A DNA stretch of 64,000 nucleotides, from NCBI GenBank assembly GCA_015178975.1, contig WHVD01000042.1, forward strand, positions 301,501 through 365,500, in the 5' to 3' direction. Made by a program: the position numbers and the translations under genes. Below, piece by piece: positions 46,773-57,810 of the stretch. Under the pieces are notes generated by a model. It was not told the origin of the DNA and ran no database searches. It worked only from the letters and a program-made list of their open reading frames with translations. Each line of letters opens with the position of its first letter. Position 1 is the first letter of the stretch. Origin of the DNA: Hysterangium stoloniferum (taxonomy: Eukaryota; Basidiomycota; Agaricomycetes; Hysterangiales; Hysterangiaceae).

Positions 46773-47666
46773 GAAAGAGTGGACGAGTAGGTGTGGAGTC
46801 TGGCGAGCTCTGCCAAACTAGTTTCATAGTGTTTGTTGGAGAGTTCGGCGTTTGTTGTGCATCTAACGCCAGATCAAATGTTAATTTCCCGAAAGGCCGT
46901 GTCACAACTCCCCAAGGTTTAAGAGGAAACTCCGGGAACAGAGACACTTCGGCTATTTAACCTGTCTCCGATTCTATCTCCGATCTTGTCACCGCTCAGC
47001 CTTTTCGGTACATCAATTGAATCAAGGCAAAATTATCGCAATCAACAGAAAACCTCTTTTCTTGGCGTCGGGTCGGCTGGTAGATCTTTTCATTCAAACA
47101 CGGACCTGAAAGACGCCTGACTGCACCGCTTTGAATTCATGTGCATCGAGTACCAGACAGACCAGATGTTAAACAAAATGGTTCAAGTCATTCTTGCAAG
47201 CAAGGTCTGACTTCGTCTAATGGCGAAGTCGGAGTTATGAACTTTATAGACTGTATTCAAGGGGCATGTCTAATCCCGTGTAAAAGGCGTATAGGCTATT
47301 TACGACATTTACCCGCCCACGTTTATGGTGTATTATTATGCAAGAGGTAGTTGGTGATGATCTGACTGTCGAGCAAAGGCAAGGGCGAAATATATCTCTT
47401 GGCATGGGGATGGCGTTGGGCGGATCAATGACCTATCAACAAATGTGTGATACAGTACATTCAACTTACACGACAAATTCAAACGCCAAATTCAATTTGA
47501 AGGATATGCTTTACTCCAGATGGTTTTTTTTTAGGCGAATATATCATTGTGATTGTTTTGACACAAGGATGTTGGGCATTAGTGGGAAAGCTATTTGCGA
47601 TTTATTACTATATTTGTTCAAGATAAAATAAAAAGTCAAGAAAAGGAAAAACACATTTAATCCTAA
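46773..47666. other. Intergenic region: MFS promoter and tyrosinase 3' side
   Basis: On the minus strand a TTAAATAG box lies near 46955, about 180 bp before the MFS start. A plus-strand frame at 47338-47631 (97 codons) has no recognisable features and is not called. No other gene seen. Confidence 0.55.
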
Positions 47667-49544
47667 TCATAAATAAATATAACAAAGTGGGCCATTCGAT
47701 GTAGTATTAAACATGTCCTTAATCGTATAATTTCCGAGCAAGAGACCATTGGCAGGAAGTTCAGTATCCACCTAGATTGAATTTACTTTAGAGGGTCACG
47801 GGGAGACATGATCAACACTTACTGCCATTGCAGGTGGGGCTCCTGTTCTGTAACGCGGCCATGTGTACAGATCACGACCAATACCTCCTCCGAATGCCCA
47901 ATAATTAGTGGGATGCGCACGCTGCCAGTTGAACCATAGTTTGTCTATCATCTGCAGAGGAAAGGTGTTAGAACCATTCACCCTTTAAAGCACAAAAATT
48001 AATAGTTGCATACTGCGTGGTGTAACCAAAACATCGGTTCTAAAAGCAGAAGAACTCTCAACACAATTAGCCTTAATATTAAAGTAAATGTATACCATTG
48101 GGGGACCATGTAGCATCTGGATTTGGATCACACATATCTGACTTGTCTACTGGACAAGCCCCTCCCATATCACTACGATGTATAATAATAATAAGTCACG
48201 AACGGAATATATTTGGAAAGGACAATTTACCCTCCCATTATCATGTGTACAGCCATATGAGCACCCTGGTACAACATCAACAATTTATTGATATTGATAT
48301 AATTCAAACGGACCTGCATTGCCTCAATCTCAGCTTGGAACCCTTCGTAATCACCCCAAAAACCGTCTACGATACTAATAACGCTTGTGGCATGCATGGC
48401 GTCTACTGCTGCGACCCTAGCATCCGGGAAGTACGACCTGCTGAGGTTAACATACGGATACGGCGTATATTCTCGACGCAGCGTATGGGGGATTGGATAC
48501 GAGAGTTGGAGTCTAGCAAATGCTCCATCTACCACCGCTCCTTTCTCTGTAGGCCGCCCAAAACCTCCAAGACCGGTTTTAGGATTGCTATCGAACATGG
48601 AGGAATTTGAGAAATTGTACACGTCTTAATTGATTGTTAGAAATATTACACTTGGATACATCGAGTACCCCGACCTTTGGTCCAGTCCCAATAAGGAAGG
48701 ACTCCAGTAAAATTACACTGGGAACGCATTGTTTCTTCAAACGACCATAAAAGATATCGATGCCATGGGAAAAAGAATCCTATGGTTTCAAATACTTTTA
48801 ATATTCTGTGACCGTCTCCACGCAGAATGCGTGTTTTACCTGTTTGATGTATCTGAAAAGCACGATTATGAGGGAATAGGCATAGTGGTTATGTTTACCA
48901 CTCACATGATCGTTAAGACCAATATGTACATAACTGAAGTCTGGATTGAAAATTGAGAACCGATACCAAGGAAAAACAGGGTGATCTAAACTCACCGTCG
49001 TATAGTGATCCACTGCTATTGTGAGGGATGATTATTGGGTTGGGAGGATTGATCGGTGGTGGCTTAAGAGGTGGATGTACAGTCTTGGAGCTAGGCTGCC
49101 TAGCAAGACACTAAAATATGTCAGGGTGGAAGGCACTCCTCAGCGTTGTGAGAAACCACCTTGACTGCATCAATCCACTCCTCCTTTTGACCATCGGTAA
49201 GAGACCGCCATTCCCGTCTAACAGAGGGATTAGTGCAGGAGCTGGTTGTGTATGTCTGGTGTATGCTTATTGCTATGTCCCCCAATGTAAGTCATGCCTT
49301 GTGAGTAAACTGTGGTGACGAACGAGCCTGCTCCAAATGATCATAAACCGTAGGTTCTGGTGTTGTCGTCCATATACCTGTTTGGGTATCAAGTTTTAGA
49401 GGGGGAGAGTTGATTTGTACCTCACTTACGAGATAAGTATATCAGTGGTCGTTCAAGGCATGCTAATGCAAATCCTGACTGATTCCACGTGTAGAATAGA
49501 ACTGTGAGGAATAATCCCAAAATTATGAAGAGGGGACCACGCAT
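47667..49544 (-). CDS. Secreted short-type tyrosinase / catechol oxidase 1, 13 exons
   Basis: ATG 49544, stop TGA 47667. Exons 49544-49430, 49377-49311, 49241-49160, 49110-48996, 48940-48906, 48852-48840, 48779-48675, 48624-48314, 48265-48231, 48172-48096, 48039-48014, 47951-47823, 47771-47667 sum to 1215 nt, 404 residues. A hydrophobic signal peptide (PLFIILGLFLTVLFYTW) opens it. Copper A ligands: His132 (YVHI), His140 (HIHQTG), His149 (PWHRY), spaced 8 and 9 as in the short fungal catechol-oxidase group. Copper B: His284 and His288 (GAHMAVH) and His325 (FWLHHA). PYWDW and the C-terminus SNGPLCYIYL match the neighbour. It should oxidise phenols to quinones outside the cell. There is no C-terminal lid domain. 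Exon 2 uses a weak GTTTAC donor. Divergent to tyrosinase 2 and upstream of the MFS gene. Confidence 0.93.
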
Positions 49545-50758
49545 ATGAATGAGCGAGTGGGGGATCTGGAGAAGCGAGTTGTAGTAGCCACATCATTAAA
49601 GAGGTGTGTGAATAAGTCTGGTAAGACAACTCTGGCGGACAGATATTGTGTGGTGTCTTTCCGAGGAAAAAGATAGAAAATGATTTGGAGGTAAACTATA
49701 TTACACTATGAATAGTACCCGGGAGCCCAAGAACCGCCATAATCAGACACCGTCCTTGTCAGTCCCACCTCCAGGATCTATTTTCTTAGCGAAGGTATCA
49801 TTACGCAGCTGGATGGGTGCCATAAACGCCGAATTTTACGGGCTTTGAAGAGCCGAAACCCGCTCTAGCCGAGTTCATTTGGCGGTGTATATACCAGTAC
49901 GGCCTAGAAGAGGATATAGTGACGTCGATTGGCTATAGGTTATGATTACGCCCATGGTTGGTTAATGTCCCAGTGATAGTTTGCAATATGTCACAGGTCC
50001 TTTTCCAGTCATTGCTGGTAACCCCAAACGCGTAGTAGTGTACTTTCCTAAGATATAAAAACTAAGCTAAGAAAATGTACCCTCAGAAACTATGACATAA
50101 ATGAGCCCTTCGCGCGAAAGTTGGCGAGTATTCTTGCAAGCTTTAGACGACAAACTAGCTGGAGGAAGCTTAAGCAATGCGACCAACTCATATCACAGAC
50201 TATTTCTCTTGCAACCAGTCTGACGCAATTTTTGTAGGTTTCATATTTATATAATACATTTACTATCAGCCAGAGGCGCCTCAGCTTGTCTAAGCCAGTT
50301 TGTCATGTGAATATGATCGCGAGGTATTTTCAAATGATTAGTCCAAAGTCTGACAGACGGCATGACACCCCTGCTTTTTAGCCGCCTCTCCGCCCGTGTA
50401 GGCGGCACGATGGAAACAGATGGCCGCCAAGATGTGCACTGACAATGTGCATATTTAATTATTTCCCGAGTAAAAATGCCTTTCGGAGCATTTTGCCCAC
50501 TGGTGGTATGATAGGCTATCAAATCTAAGCCGCGTTAACTGCCTGAACAGACCCGATGCCGGCAATACTGCCTGGCCAAAGATCTCGATATCAAATAGAA
50601 ATATCCGCCAAAATTCCCCTTTGATCCCGCGGATGTAAGTTGGAATGTAACGCCTTTTCACTTTCCGAGTGGCCGTGCATATTTATCACAATAATCAGTA
50701 CAATATTTAAAAGCGGTCATGCACAAATCAGCTTCAGCTGACATTTCCCATATTCACC
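49545..50758. promoter_or_regulatory. Shared divergent promoter region of the two tyrosinases
   Basis: 1.2 kb between the two start codons, with no coding seen. For tyrosinase 2 a TATA-like ATATTTAAAAG lies at 50702-50712, about 50 bp before its ATG. A GC-rich inverted repeat (GCCGCCT 50381-50387, AGGCGGC 50400-50406), with a further GGCCGCC at 50423-50429, is a candidate regulator site. Common control of both genes is inference. Confidence 0.5.
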
Positions 50759-52707
50759 ATGCGTGCAGTGTTCGTTGTGGTACCAGTACTCGCTGTGGCA
50801 GCTCTTGTTTATTCGTGGAATTCTTCACCTGGCTTCAGGAATGTGTGTTTTGACAGACCAATGGCTTACTTATCACGTATGTTGGATGATGTGTCCCCCT
50901 CCATCTTCATGTTAATAGTCTGTAGAAATCTGGACAGGAAACGTACCTGCATCCAACCCAGCGGCACAGACCAGTAAGTATCATACTTCGTTCTTTTTCC
51001 ATGCGTCTGAACACTACTGATTTTCAACATGCAGCTTTTATGGATGCGCATATTGGCAGACCGGTATTGGTTAACACACCCGTGGAAAGCAGTGGCAAAT
51101 GCAAGAATCCTTCCGTCCGAAGGGAATGGCGCACTCTCACGGATGCTCAAAAGGAGGCCTGGACTGACGCGATCTTGGTGAATTCACTTCCGTGAACGTA
51201 TTTTACCGGTATCTAAAGCTTGATTTCGTAGTGCCTCAACAGCATCCCAAGTAACGGTCTTGGCGCGCCTGTCTCCACAGCATCAGTCACCTCCAAACCC
51301 CCAGTTATTGGTCCGCCTCTCCCTATCCCACCTCATAACAGCAGCGCATCTATGTATGATGGTAAAATCTCCCTTGTATTTTCCTCGAGTATTTATTAAC
51401 AAAAGACCTTGATAGCATACAGTTATGTACACATTGCACTCAATGACCAGGTACGGTTTCGTTTCACACGGTATTATTTGTCATCATACACTGACGCTCA
51501 AACGGCGTTAGATCCATCAAACAGGTAATTACGCTTGAGCTACCGTGAATATGTAGGCATTCAATTCTATTCTATTAAGGTCTCTTCCTGCCGTGGCATC
51601 GGTACTTTGGATGGTCTTTTGAACAAGCACTGAGCAAGTACTGTGGCTACAATGGGGGAATGCCATATTGGGATTGGACCCTTGGTATTCATTTTCGCCT
51701 CCCACTTCACCGGTTGTTCATCTCCTTTCCTCAGATGCCAATGACTTCGAACACGGCTCTATCTTCGACCCGACTCCCAAGACTGGTCTTGGTGGCTTCG
51801 GTGATCCTACTCACCAGAGCGAGGTCCTCGATGGTGCTTTCGCGGGGATCCCTTTGACTTACCCCGTCCCTCATACCCTCCAACGCAAGTTCACTCCCTA
51901 CCCTTTCGTTGGAATCGATCCCATCCTCTTCCCTGATCAAAATTTGGCTGCCGTCAGCACCATCCAGCCGACGCGCGTACAGCAGATGTCAGGTGGATTC
52001 AGGGGTGATTACAAAGGTTTCCAGTCCTGGATTGAAGGCATGCAGGTGCTTTCAGCTTTGACATGACGTGGTACCTCTAAATGCTGATACATCGATATAA
52101 CCCCAATAGGGCCCGCATATGAGTGTACACTTGGTCTTGGGCGGGTAAGTATTTTGAGATTGACGGGGTGACGTAATCTGACGTTCTGTGTACTTAGTGA
52201 TATGGGCGGAGATTGCCCGCCTAATAGCACAGCTGTCTGCCGACCCAACCCTGATCCTATGGGCTCTGCAAACGGTTTGCGATTATCTTCGCTGTGTAAG
52301 GATATTCCTGGTTGATATATTGTATTCATGTAGATCCGCTCTTCTGGCTACACCATGAAGTATGTTATATAGTTTTTTGATATTCCGTTTACGATACTGA
52401 TATATACTCTCAGATGGTTGACAAACTTTGGAATCAATGGCAACGCTCTCATCCAGAGAACTACTGGGCGTTTGAAGCTGGTATTACCCGCGATCTCTAC
52501 ACCTGGCCCCGCTACCCTAACGGTGCCCCACCCGCCATGCATGTACGTACTTTTTTATCTATCTCAGGTATTTGTAATCTTCACTCACCTCCAATATCAC
52601 AGCTCGATTACGTGCTTCCCACAGCGGGTGTGTTGATGGGTAACTACACAGTAGGGGATATGCTCCACACTAGGGGCGATGGTCCACTTTGCTATGTCTA
52701 CGAGTGA
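50759..52707 (+). CDS. Secreted short-type tyrosinase / catechol oxidase 2, 13 exons
   Basis: ATG 50759, stop TGA 52705-52707. Exons 50759-50876, 50926-50973, 51035-51177, 51232-51361, 51416-51450, 51512-51524, 51580-51684, 51735-52045, 52110-52144, 52198-52274, 52334-52359, 52414-52542, 52603-52707 sum to 1275 nt, 424 residues, all junctions GT-AG. Signal peptide AVFVVVPVLAVAALVYSW. Copper A: His152, His160, His169 (YVHIALNDQIHQTG, PWHRY). Copper B: His304, His308 (GPHMSVH), His345 (DPLFWLHH). GGDMGGDCPPNS and CYVYE at the end are family landmarks. Exons 5 to 13 have exactly the same lengths as in tyrosinase 1, so the genes are a duplicated pair. The N-terminal linker is about 20 residues longer here. 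Expected role: extracellular o-diphenol or monophenol oxidation. Confidence 0.94.
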
Positions 52708-53420
52708 ACTGGGAGATAGAGTTTGTGGTTAGACATGGAATGCTATTTACTGTAGGCAAAACCTCCTTAGAGCAAAACATAAATATTATAATTCACGTAG
52801 TACGCCCAATACTCTTCTGCATATTCCACTGTTTATGCTATTACTTACGCGTGTTTCCAAGCTCGACACTGATCAACTATATGTTTGCACCAGAAATCTG
52901 AGAATATATAAGTGTTACCCGTTATAGTTACCTGGACTATTTACATCTACAGTAAGATGTCTTATTGGCTAATAATAAGGTTAAGCTGTTTGAACTTTTA
53001 AACACCACTGATGTAAACTTTCAAACCTTGAACTTGTCAAGAACACTAGAAGTCCCTCCCCTTCTCGTAAATGCATCCAGGAGACAAACGTGCTGAGCAA
53101 GAGAGTCAGCGGAATTGTATCAAGTCGAACCTTGATTTTTTTTCCCATTTTCCATTATCAACACATTGGTCTAGTAAGTATGACAACCGCACAGGTGTGA
53201 TGGATGGGTCCTGGTGGGAACTCCAGTTGTGACTGTATGTTAGGTTCCATACAGTGGGTCGGGTACATATAGGGTGGAGTCCAGGTCCCAGTGGGTTGTC
53301 CAGTAGTGGGTATAGAGAGTTGGGTGCAGATAGGGTGGGGTGCATACAGAGAGTCAGGCATAAACAAGTTGAGATGCTGGCTTTGGCAGGAACTCCAGTT
53401 GTAACTATACAATATACATA
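52708..53420. other. Intergenic region, no gene seen
   Basis: Downstream side of tyrosinase 2, then a G-rich stretch (53200-53420) with repeated TATAGGGTGG/GTCGGG-type words and a 24-bp imperfect direct repeat (GGGAACTCCAGTTGTGAC at 53217, a close copy at about 53389). Probably old repeat sequence. Confidence 0.45.
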
Positions 53421-53630
53421 CAATGAGGGACAAAATCCTTCCAATAATTTTTAGTTGTGCAAATATTCTTGAATAACTCAAGAACCACTATAGATATAGA
53501 CCTGAAATTTGGTGGTTGGTTAGGTCTACATGTTATCTATATGCCCTTAAAATATTATGACATAAGCATTAGTACTTCCCATGCTATAAATAAAATAATA
53601 ATAAAATCACATTGGAAGGGTTTTGTCCCA

Positions 53631-53694
53631 GTCACATGATTAACACAAAACCTTATTGATTATCAGCAAATAAGGTTTTGTTTAATCATGTGAC
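53631..53694. repeat. 64-bp near-perfect palindrome
   Basis: Arms GTCACATGATTAACACAAAA / TTTTGTTTAATCATGTGAC extended by CCTTATT/AATAAGG, about 27 bp each with one gap, around a roughly 11-nt loop. It sits just inside the left TIR of transposon 2. Confidence 0.85.
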
Positions 53695-53769
53695 CTGTCA
53701 AAATTAGATATATACATAGCTATTCACTTTTTAGTTCAACAACATCCCCACAATTCAACATTCTACACC

Positions 53770-55090
53770 ATGAAAGCTCTTACTCCTCAGGTTGCCACAT
53801 TCTCATTTTGCTCAATAAGGGCAAGTCTACTTCTCAGATCTCTGCAATCACTGGCAGAGATCTGTTTACTATGTCCAGAATTCACTTTACCCATTGCCCA
53901 TCACTTGCCAAAGCACCTGGTGGCCATCCATGAAGCTTTCTCCCTCAGATATTCATTATTCCCTCTAACAAATCACTTCTCAGAAGGCAGAACGTGCCAC
54001 TGAGGTGACCAAAATCCTTCAAAATATGACTGGAGAGTCCATTTCAGTGAAGCCTGTTCACAGAGCACTCAAGAAGGCTGGAATGAGGGCTGTGGTGGAG
54101 AGAAAAGGCCTTTACTCACTAAGAGGCATAGGAAGGCAAGGATGGACTCTGCTCTGGCACACAAGGACTGGACTGTGGATGATTGGAAGAGGGCTGTTTG
54201 GTTAGATGAGACAAAAATCAATTGTTTGGAGTCAGATGGGAGGAAGTAGGTGTGGAAAAGGGCAGGAGAGGGGCTCAGTGATAGGGTGGCTGAGGGTACA
54301 ATCAGGTTTGGAGGAGGAAATCTGATATTGTGAGGCTGTATGTTGTGGGAAGGACCAGGATATTCCACAAAAATTGATGGAAGGATGGATGCTGACCTTT
54401 ATGTTAGCATTATGGAAGATGAACTTCAAGAAATCATGGAGTATTATGGCAAGAACACAGGGGATGTGGTCTTTCAGCAAGACAATGACCCCAAACACAA
54501 GAGCAAAAAGGTGTAATCCTGGCCGTATTACCACAGGCACACATCACTGATCGGCTTCACATGGTCACTCGACTCTCCTTTTTTCCTCCATCTGATCGTC
54601 TCTGACTTCGGCCGAGCCGCCCCTCTGTTCCCTAACTTACGACACAGCCCCAATTATCCTGGGTACCCTGCGCCGGTATCAGATGCCTGACAATGGTATA
54701 TAATTCTTGACCTACGTAGTTACAGATTCAGATTTGGACCTTTTGTATCTTACGAACCAACAACGACTCAACAGAGAAATCTAGTCCTGTCTGTGTTGAC
54801 TGAGTGAGGTCAATCAATGACCTTACAAAAGGCCACCAATTGGTTTAAAGACAATGGATTTGTGGTCATGGTATGGCCACCTCAGTCTGCTGGCCTTAAT
54901 CCAATTGAAAACCTCTGGTATTACCTCAAAAGGAGGCTGGGTGGCACCCAAGAGTATTCATGAGTTATAGGAGAGGGTTCAGACAGAGTGGGAGAAGATC
55001 CCTGCCTCTACTTGTCAGAACTTGATAGAGAGTATGCCTAGAAGGGTTGAGGCTGTTTTGAAGGCCAAGGGAGGCTATACCAAGTACTAG
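53770..55090 (+). pseudogene. Tc1/mariner 2 transposase (decayed)
   Basis: ATG 53770 (MKALTPQVATFSF). Recognisable pieces: DDWKRAVWLDETKIN (first Asp, about 54207), GRMDADLYVSIMEDELQE, VFQQDNDPKHKSKK (second Asp), then after the nested LTR ATNWFKDNG, VWPPQSAGLNPIENLWYYLKRRL (Glu; the usual SPDLNP is SAGLNP). The Asp to Glu gap is 34 residues once the LTR and one TSD are removed. Several frameshifts and stops are present. Confidence 0.85.
54512..54827. mobile_element. Solo LTR (316 bp) in Tc1/mariner 2
   Basis: TGTAATCCTGG...TGACCTTACA, flanked by aaagg at 54507-54511 and 54828-54832. Removal restores the transposase frame. Confidence 0.92.
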
Positions 55091-55387
55091 ATTGTTTAAC
55101 TTGTATTTTTATTATACCAGGGACAAAACCCTTCCAATGTGATTTTATTAGTGTTTTATTTATAGCGTGGGAAATACTAATGCTTATGTCATAATATTTT
55201 AAGGGCATATAGATAACATATAGACCTAACCAACCTCCAAATTTCAGGTCTGTATCTACAGTAGTTCTTGAGTTATTCAAGAATCTTTGCACAACTAAAA
55301 ATCATTGGAAGGGTTTTGTCCCTCACTGTAGAGGGTCAGGAGCATGTAGAATGGGGTCTGGGAGCCCAGAGGCCAGCGGGTTTTCCA

Positions 55388-55511
55388 GTTCCTGACACAA
55401 ATAGACTATAACACATAATAACACATACCTGTACATCAAGCATGTTGGAAAATATATCATTAAGAAACATTGAAAAGTGGAGGGAGCATTGGTAAGGCCA
55501 AAAGGCATAAC
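55388..55511 (-). pseudogene. Gypsy reverse transcriptase scrap
   Basis: Minus strand [17 protein letters not shown] and CVIVYL, parallel to 40200-40320. Cut off on both sides; the YLDD active site is lost (VYLCQE). Confidence 0.75.
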
Positions 55512-56200
55512 TGTCACAACTGTCACAGTCACAACATTATCACAAAATATTCAAGGTAACTTTTGACAACTATTTGACTCATCTTTGACACATTGATTCA
55601 TCTTCCACACATTGATTCATCTTCAACACATTGATTCATCTTCAACACATTGATTCATCTTCAACACATTGATTCATCTTCAACACATTGATTCATCTTT
55701 GACACATTGATTCATCTTCAACACATTGATTCATCTTCAACAATTTCTCTGACTCAACTTTCTATTTGACATCTTTGACACTCTTAGTCAACTTTCTTCA
55801 ACAATATCAAATATCTTTGACATGTCTCATTTTGACATCATGAATTATTTCATTATTAAATCATAACATAGTCATAGGTAAATGATGGAAAGCACAAGAG
55901 GGCAATGAGAAGAGTGAAGGACCTCAATCAGAAAATCTGTCCACTGTACATTAGTTGATTGTATTACTAATTCACTCTTGATCTCATCTTATGTGATTGT
56001 CAAAACTCTTTGACACTAACATCTGTGAGCTTTCACAACTGGTATTAGCCTCCTCTTACTTCATCAACAGGGTGAATCTATACTTCATCGAATGAGGCTT
56101 CTGTATTTGGTTTAGTAGAATATATTGTGAATATAATTCAACTAGATTGAAGGAAATTTGATTCCTGTCAGTATTTTCTGACTATCAACTGTTGATGAAG
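55512..56200 (+). repeat. Probable 5' LTR region of the gypsy at 56.7-61.7 kb
   Basis: GACTCAACTTTCTATTTGAC and following words at 55749-55800 recur at 61928-61980, at the other end of the gypsy coding. The exact ends are not clear. The minisatellite at 55575 lies inside. Confidence 0.4.
55575..55742. repeat. 19-bp minisatellite, about nine units
   Basis: Units of ACACATTGATTCATCTTCA, two with TTTG in place of TTCA. Lies in the probable 5' LTR region of the gypsy that follows. Confidence 0.9.
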
Positions 56201-56762
56201 CCCAGGATGTGATCTGAGACTACCAAAACATTGAGTACCACAGCACTTCAATCCATGGCTCCTATTCCTTTGGAGGATAACCCAAAACTTTTAAAATGAT
56301 TTATTCAATAAAGTATGTATATACATTTATATTGTTTGCTGTAGAATTAATATTTAATCAAATTCAGTTGATTAGGTATCACTCTCTAAACCAACTAAAT
56401 TCAAATTATATGAAATATATTTGAAAGTTTGCTTGTATACAAGAGAATACATCATAACCCAAAGATTAAGTCATAAACCAAATAATCTAGGTTAACCCAA
56501 ATAATTTTGCGTAACTATGTCATTTGTGTGTATTTTAAAAGGGCATGCATATTTTAAAAATGAAATTTCAGGTAATTAAATATAAACTCATAGAATAAGT
56601 TGTCATGGCCAGAAGGAATAGTCTCACTTAAAAAATATGAGGATTATTCAGTAAAATTTTGTATATTCAATAAAGTGTGACCATCCTCCTTTGCCAAGAG
56701 CTATTTGGCCATTGACCATCGCAATTCCAGTTTCTCCATTAACCAAAACCAGAAGAGCTACA
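56201..56762. other. Leader of the gypsy element, no gene seen
   Basis: AT-rich. 56268-56370 resembles 44480-44590. No coding or primer site identified with confidence. Confidence 0.4.
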
Positions 56763-57810
56763 ATGTCAACTGCTAGTCAAGCCACATTACCAATTCAAGA
56801 ACCCAAAGAAGTTCAAGAGGAGCCAATCTTGCCTATTCAAGAATCTGAATCCCCTTTAATGCCTTTGCCTGAGTCTCCACCCCCAGAACCTGTTACTTCT
56901 GAGGATGAAACAATGTTTCAACATTTCGGAGATGCACGCAGAAGTATTGGAGGAACAGATATCTACAAAGGAGCCTGAAATCACAGTGAATAAGCCTGAG
57001 GAGTTTACTGGAGGAGGACCTTCAACATTAAAGAATTTCATTGCTCAATGCAAAATGGTTTTTTGATCTCAACCAAAATCATTCAAGTCTGATCAATCGA
57101 AAATTATGATGGTAACTTTGTATTTCCAGAAAACAGCTCAAGAATGGTGGCAACCTTATTTGTGGAATCTCCCAATCCCTCCTCCATCTTTCCTTGTGGA
57201 TTATCTCGATTTCTTGGATGAATTATATGTTCAGTTTGGAGAAAGTGATGCAGAAGGAGAAGCCAAAGAAAAACTTGATAATCTTTGAATGAAGACTCAT
57301 CATCATGCTGTGAAGTATTCAATACAATTTACAAGTCTCACTGCTCAAACTTGATATGATGAATTCACTTTATGATGACAATTTTACAAAGGACTTCCAA
57401 ATCACATTAAGGGCAAAATAGTGAAGCTTCAAGCTCAACCAGAAAGTTTTACTGAATTACGAATGGCAGCCCTTCAACTCAATTCTTATTATTGGATGCA
57501 AGAAAATGAATGACAATGTGAAACAGAATCAAGTTTGACTCTGCAAAGATTTGAAAGAAAACAAATAACAACACCTTTGACTTATTCTTCAACATCACAA
57601 ACACCTTTGACTTCAAAACTGATGACTTTGACTTCAAGAATCATAAGACCTTGGACTCAAGTGAAACCATCTTTGACAATTCTAGGACCCAACAGTTGGT
57701 TACTTCCTGCTGAATGAGAGAGAAGATTTAAAGTAGGATTATGGATATTATGTGGAGAAGAGGCCATTCAGTGAGGGATTGCCCTAAAAGAAAAAATTGT
57801 CAAGTAGCAA
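56763..57810 (+). pseudogene. Gypsy gag (CGA-to-TGA decayed)
   Basis: Starts MSTASQATLPIQEPK at 56763, with a Pro/Glu-rich N-terminus. The capsid-like core follows at 56990-57480 (NKPEEFTGGG, KTAQEWWQPYLW, QFYKGLPNHIKGKI). A decayed zinc knuckle is at about 57750-57785 (GHSVRDCPK). At least five in-frame TGA codons stand where Arg is expected (for example before SQPKSF, MKTHHH, YDEF and QFYKGLP). Confidence 0.85.

Larger units (their letters stand above)
53421..55328 (+). mobile_element. Tc1/mariner transposon 2
   Basis: TA at 53419-53420 and 55329-55330. Terminal inverted repeats of about 215 bp (53421-53635 and 55110-55328; ends CAATGAGGGACAAAA and TTTTGTCCCTCACTG). Contains a decayed transposase, a long palindrome (53631-53694) and a solo LTR (54512-54827). 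A different subfamily from transposon 1. Confidence 0.9.

Noticed and set aside
47338-47631. Plus-strand 97-codon frame upstream of the MFS gene
   Set aside because: No recognisable domain, no intron signals, and it overlaps the region expected to hold the MFS promoter.
48098-48629. Plus-strand frames opposite tyrosinase 1
   Set aside because: Antisense shadows of tyrosinase exons 8-10.
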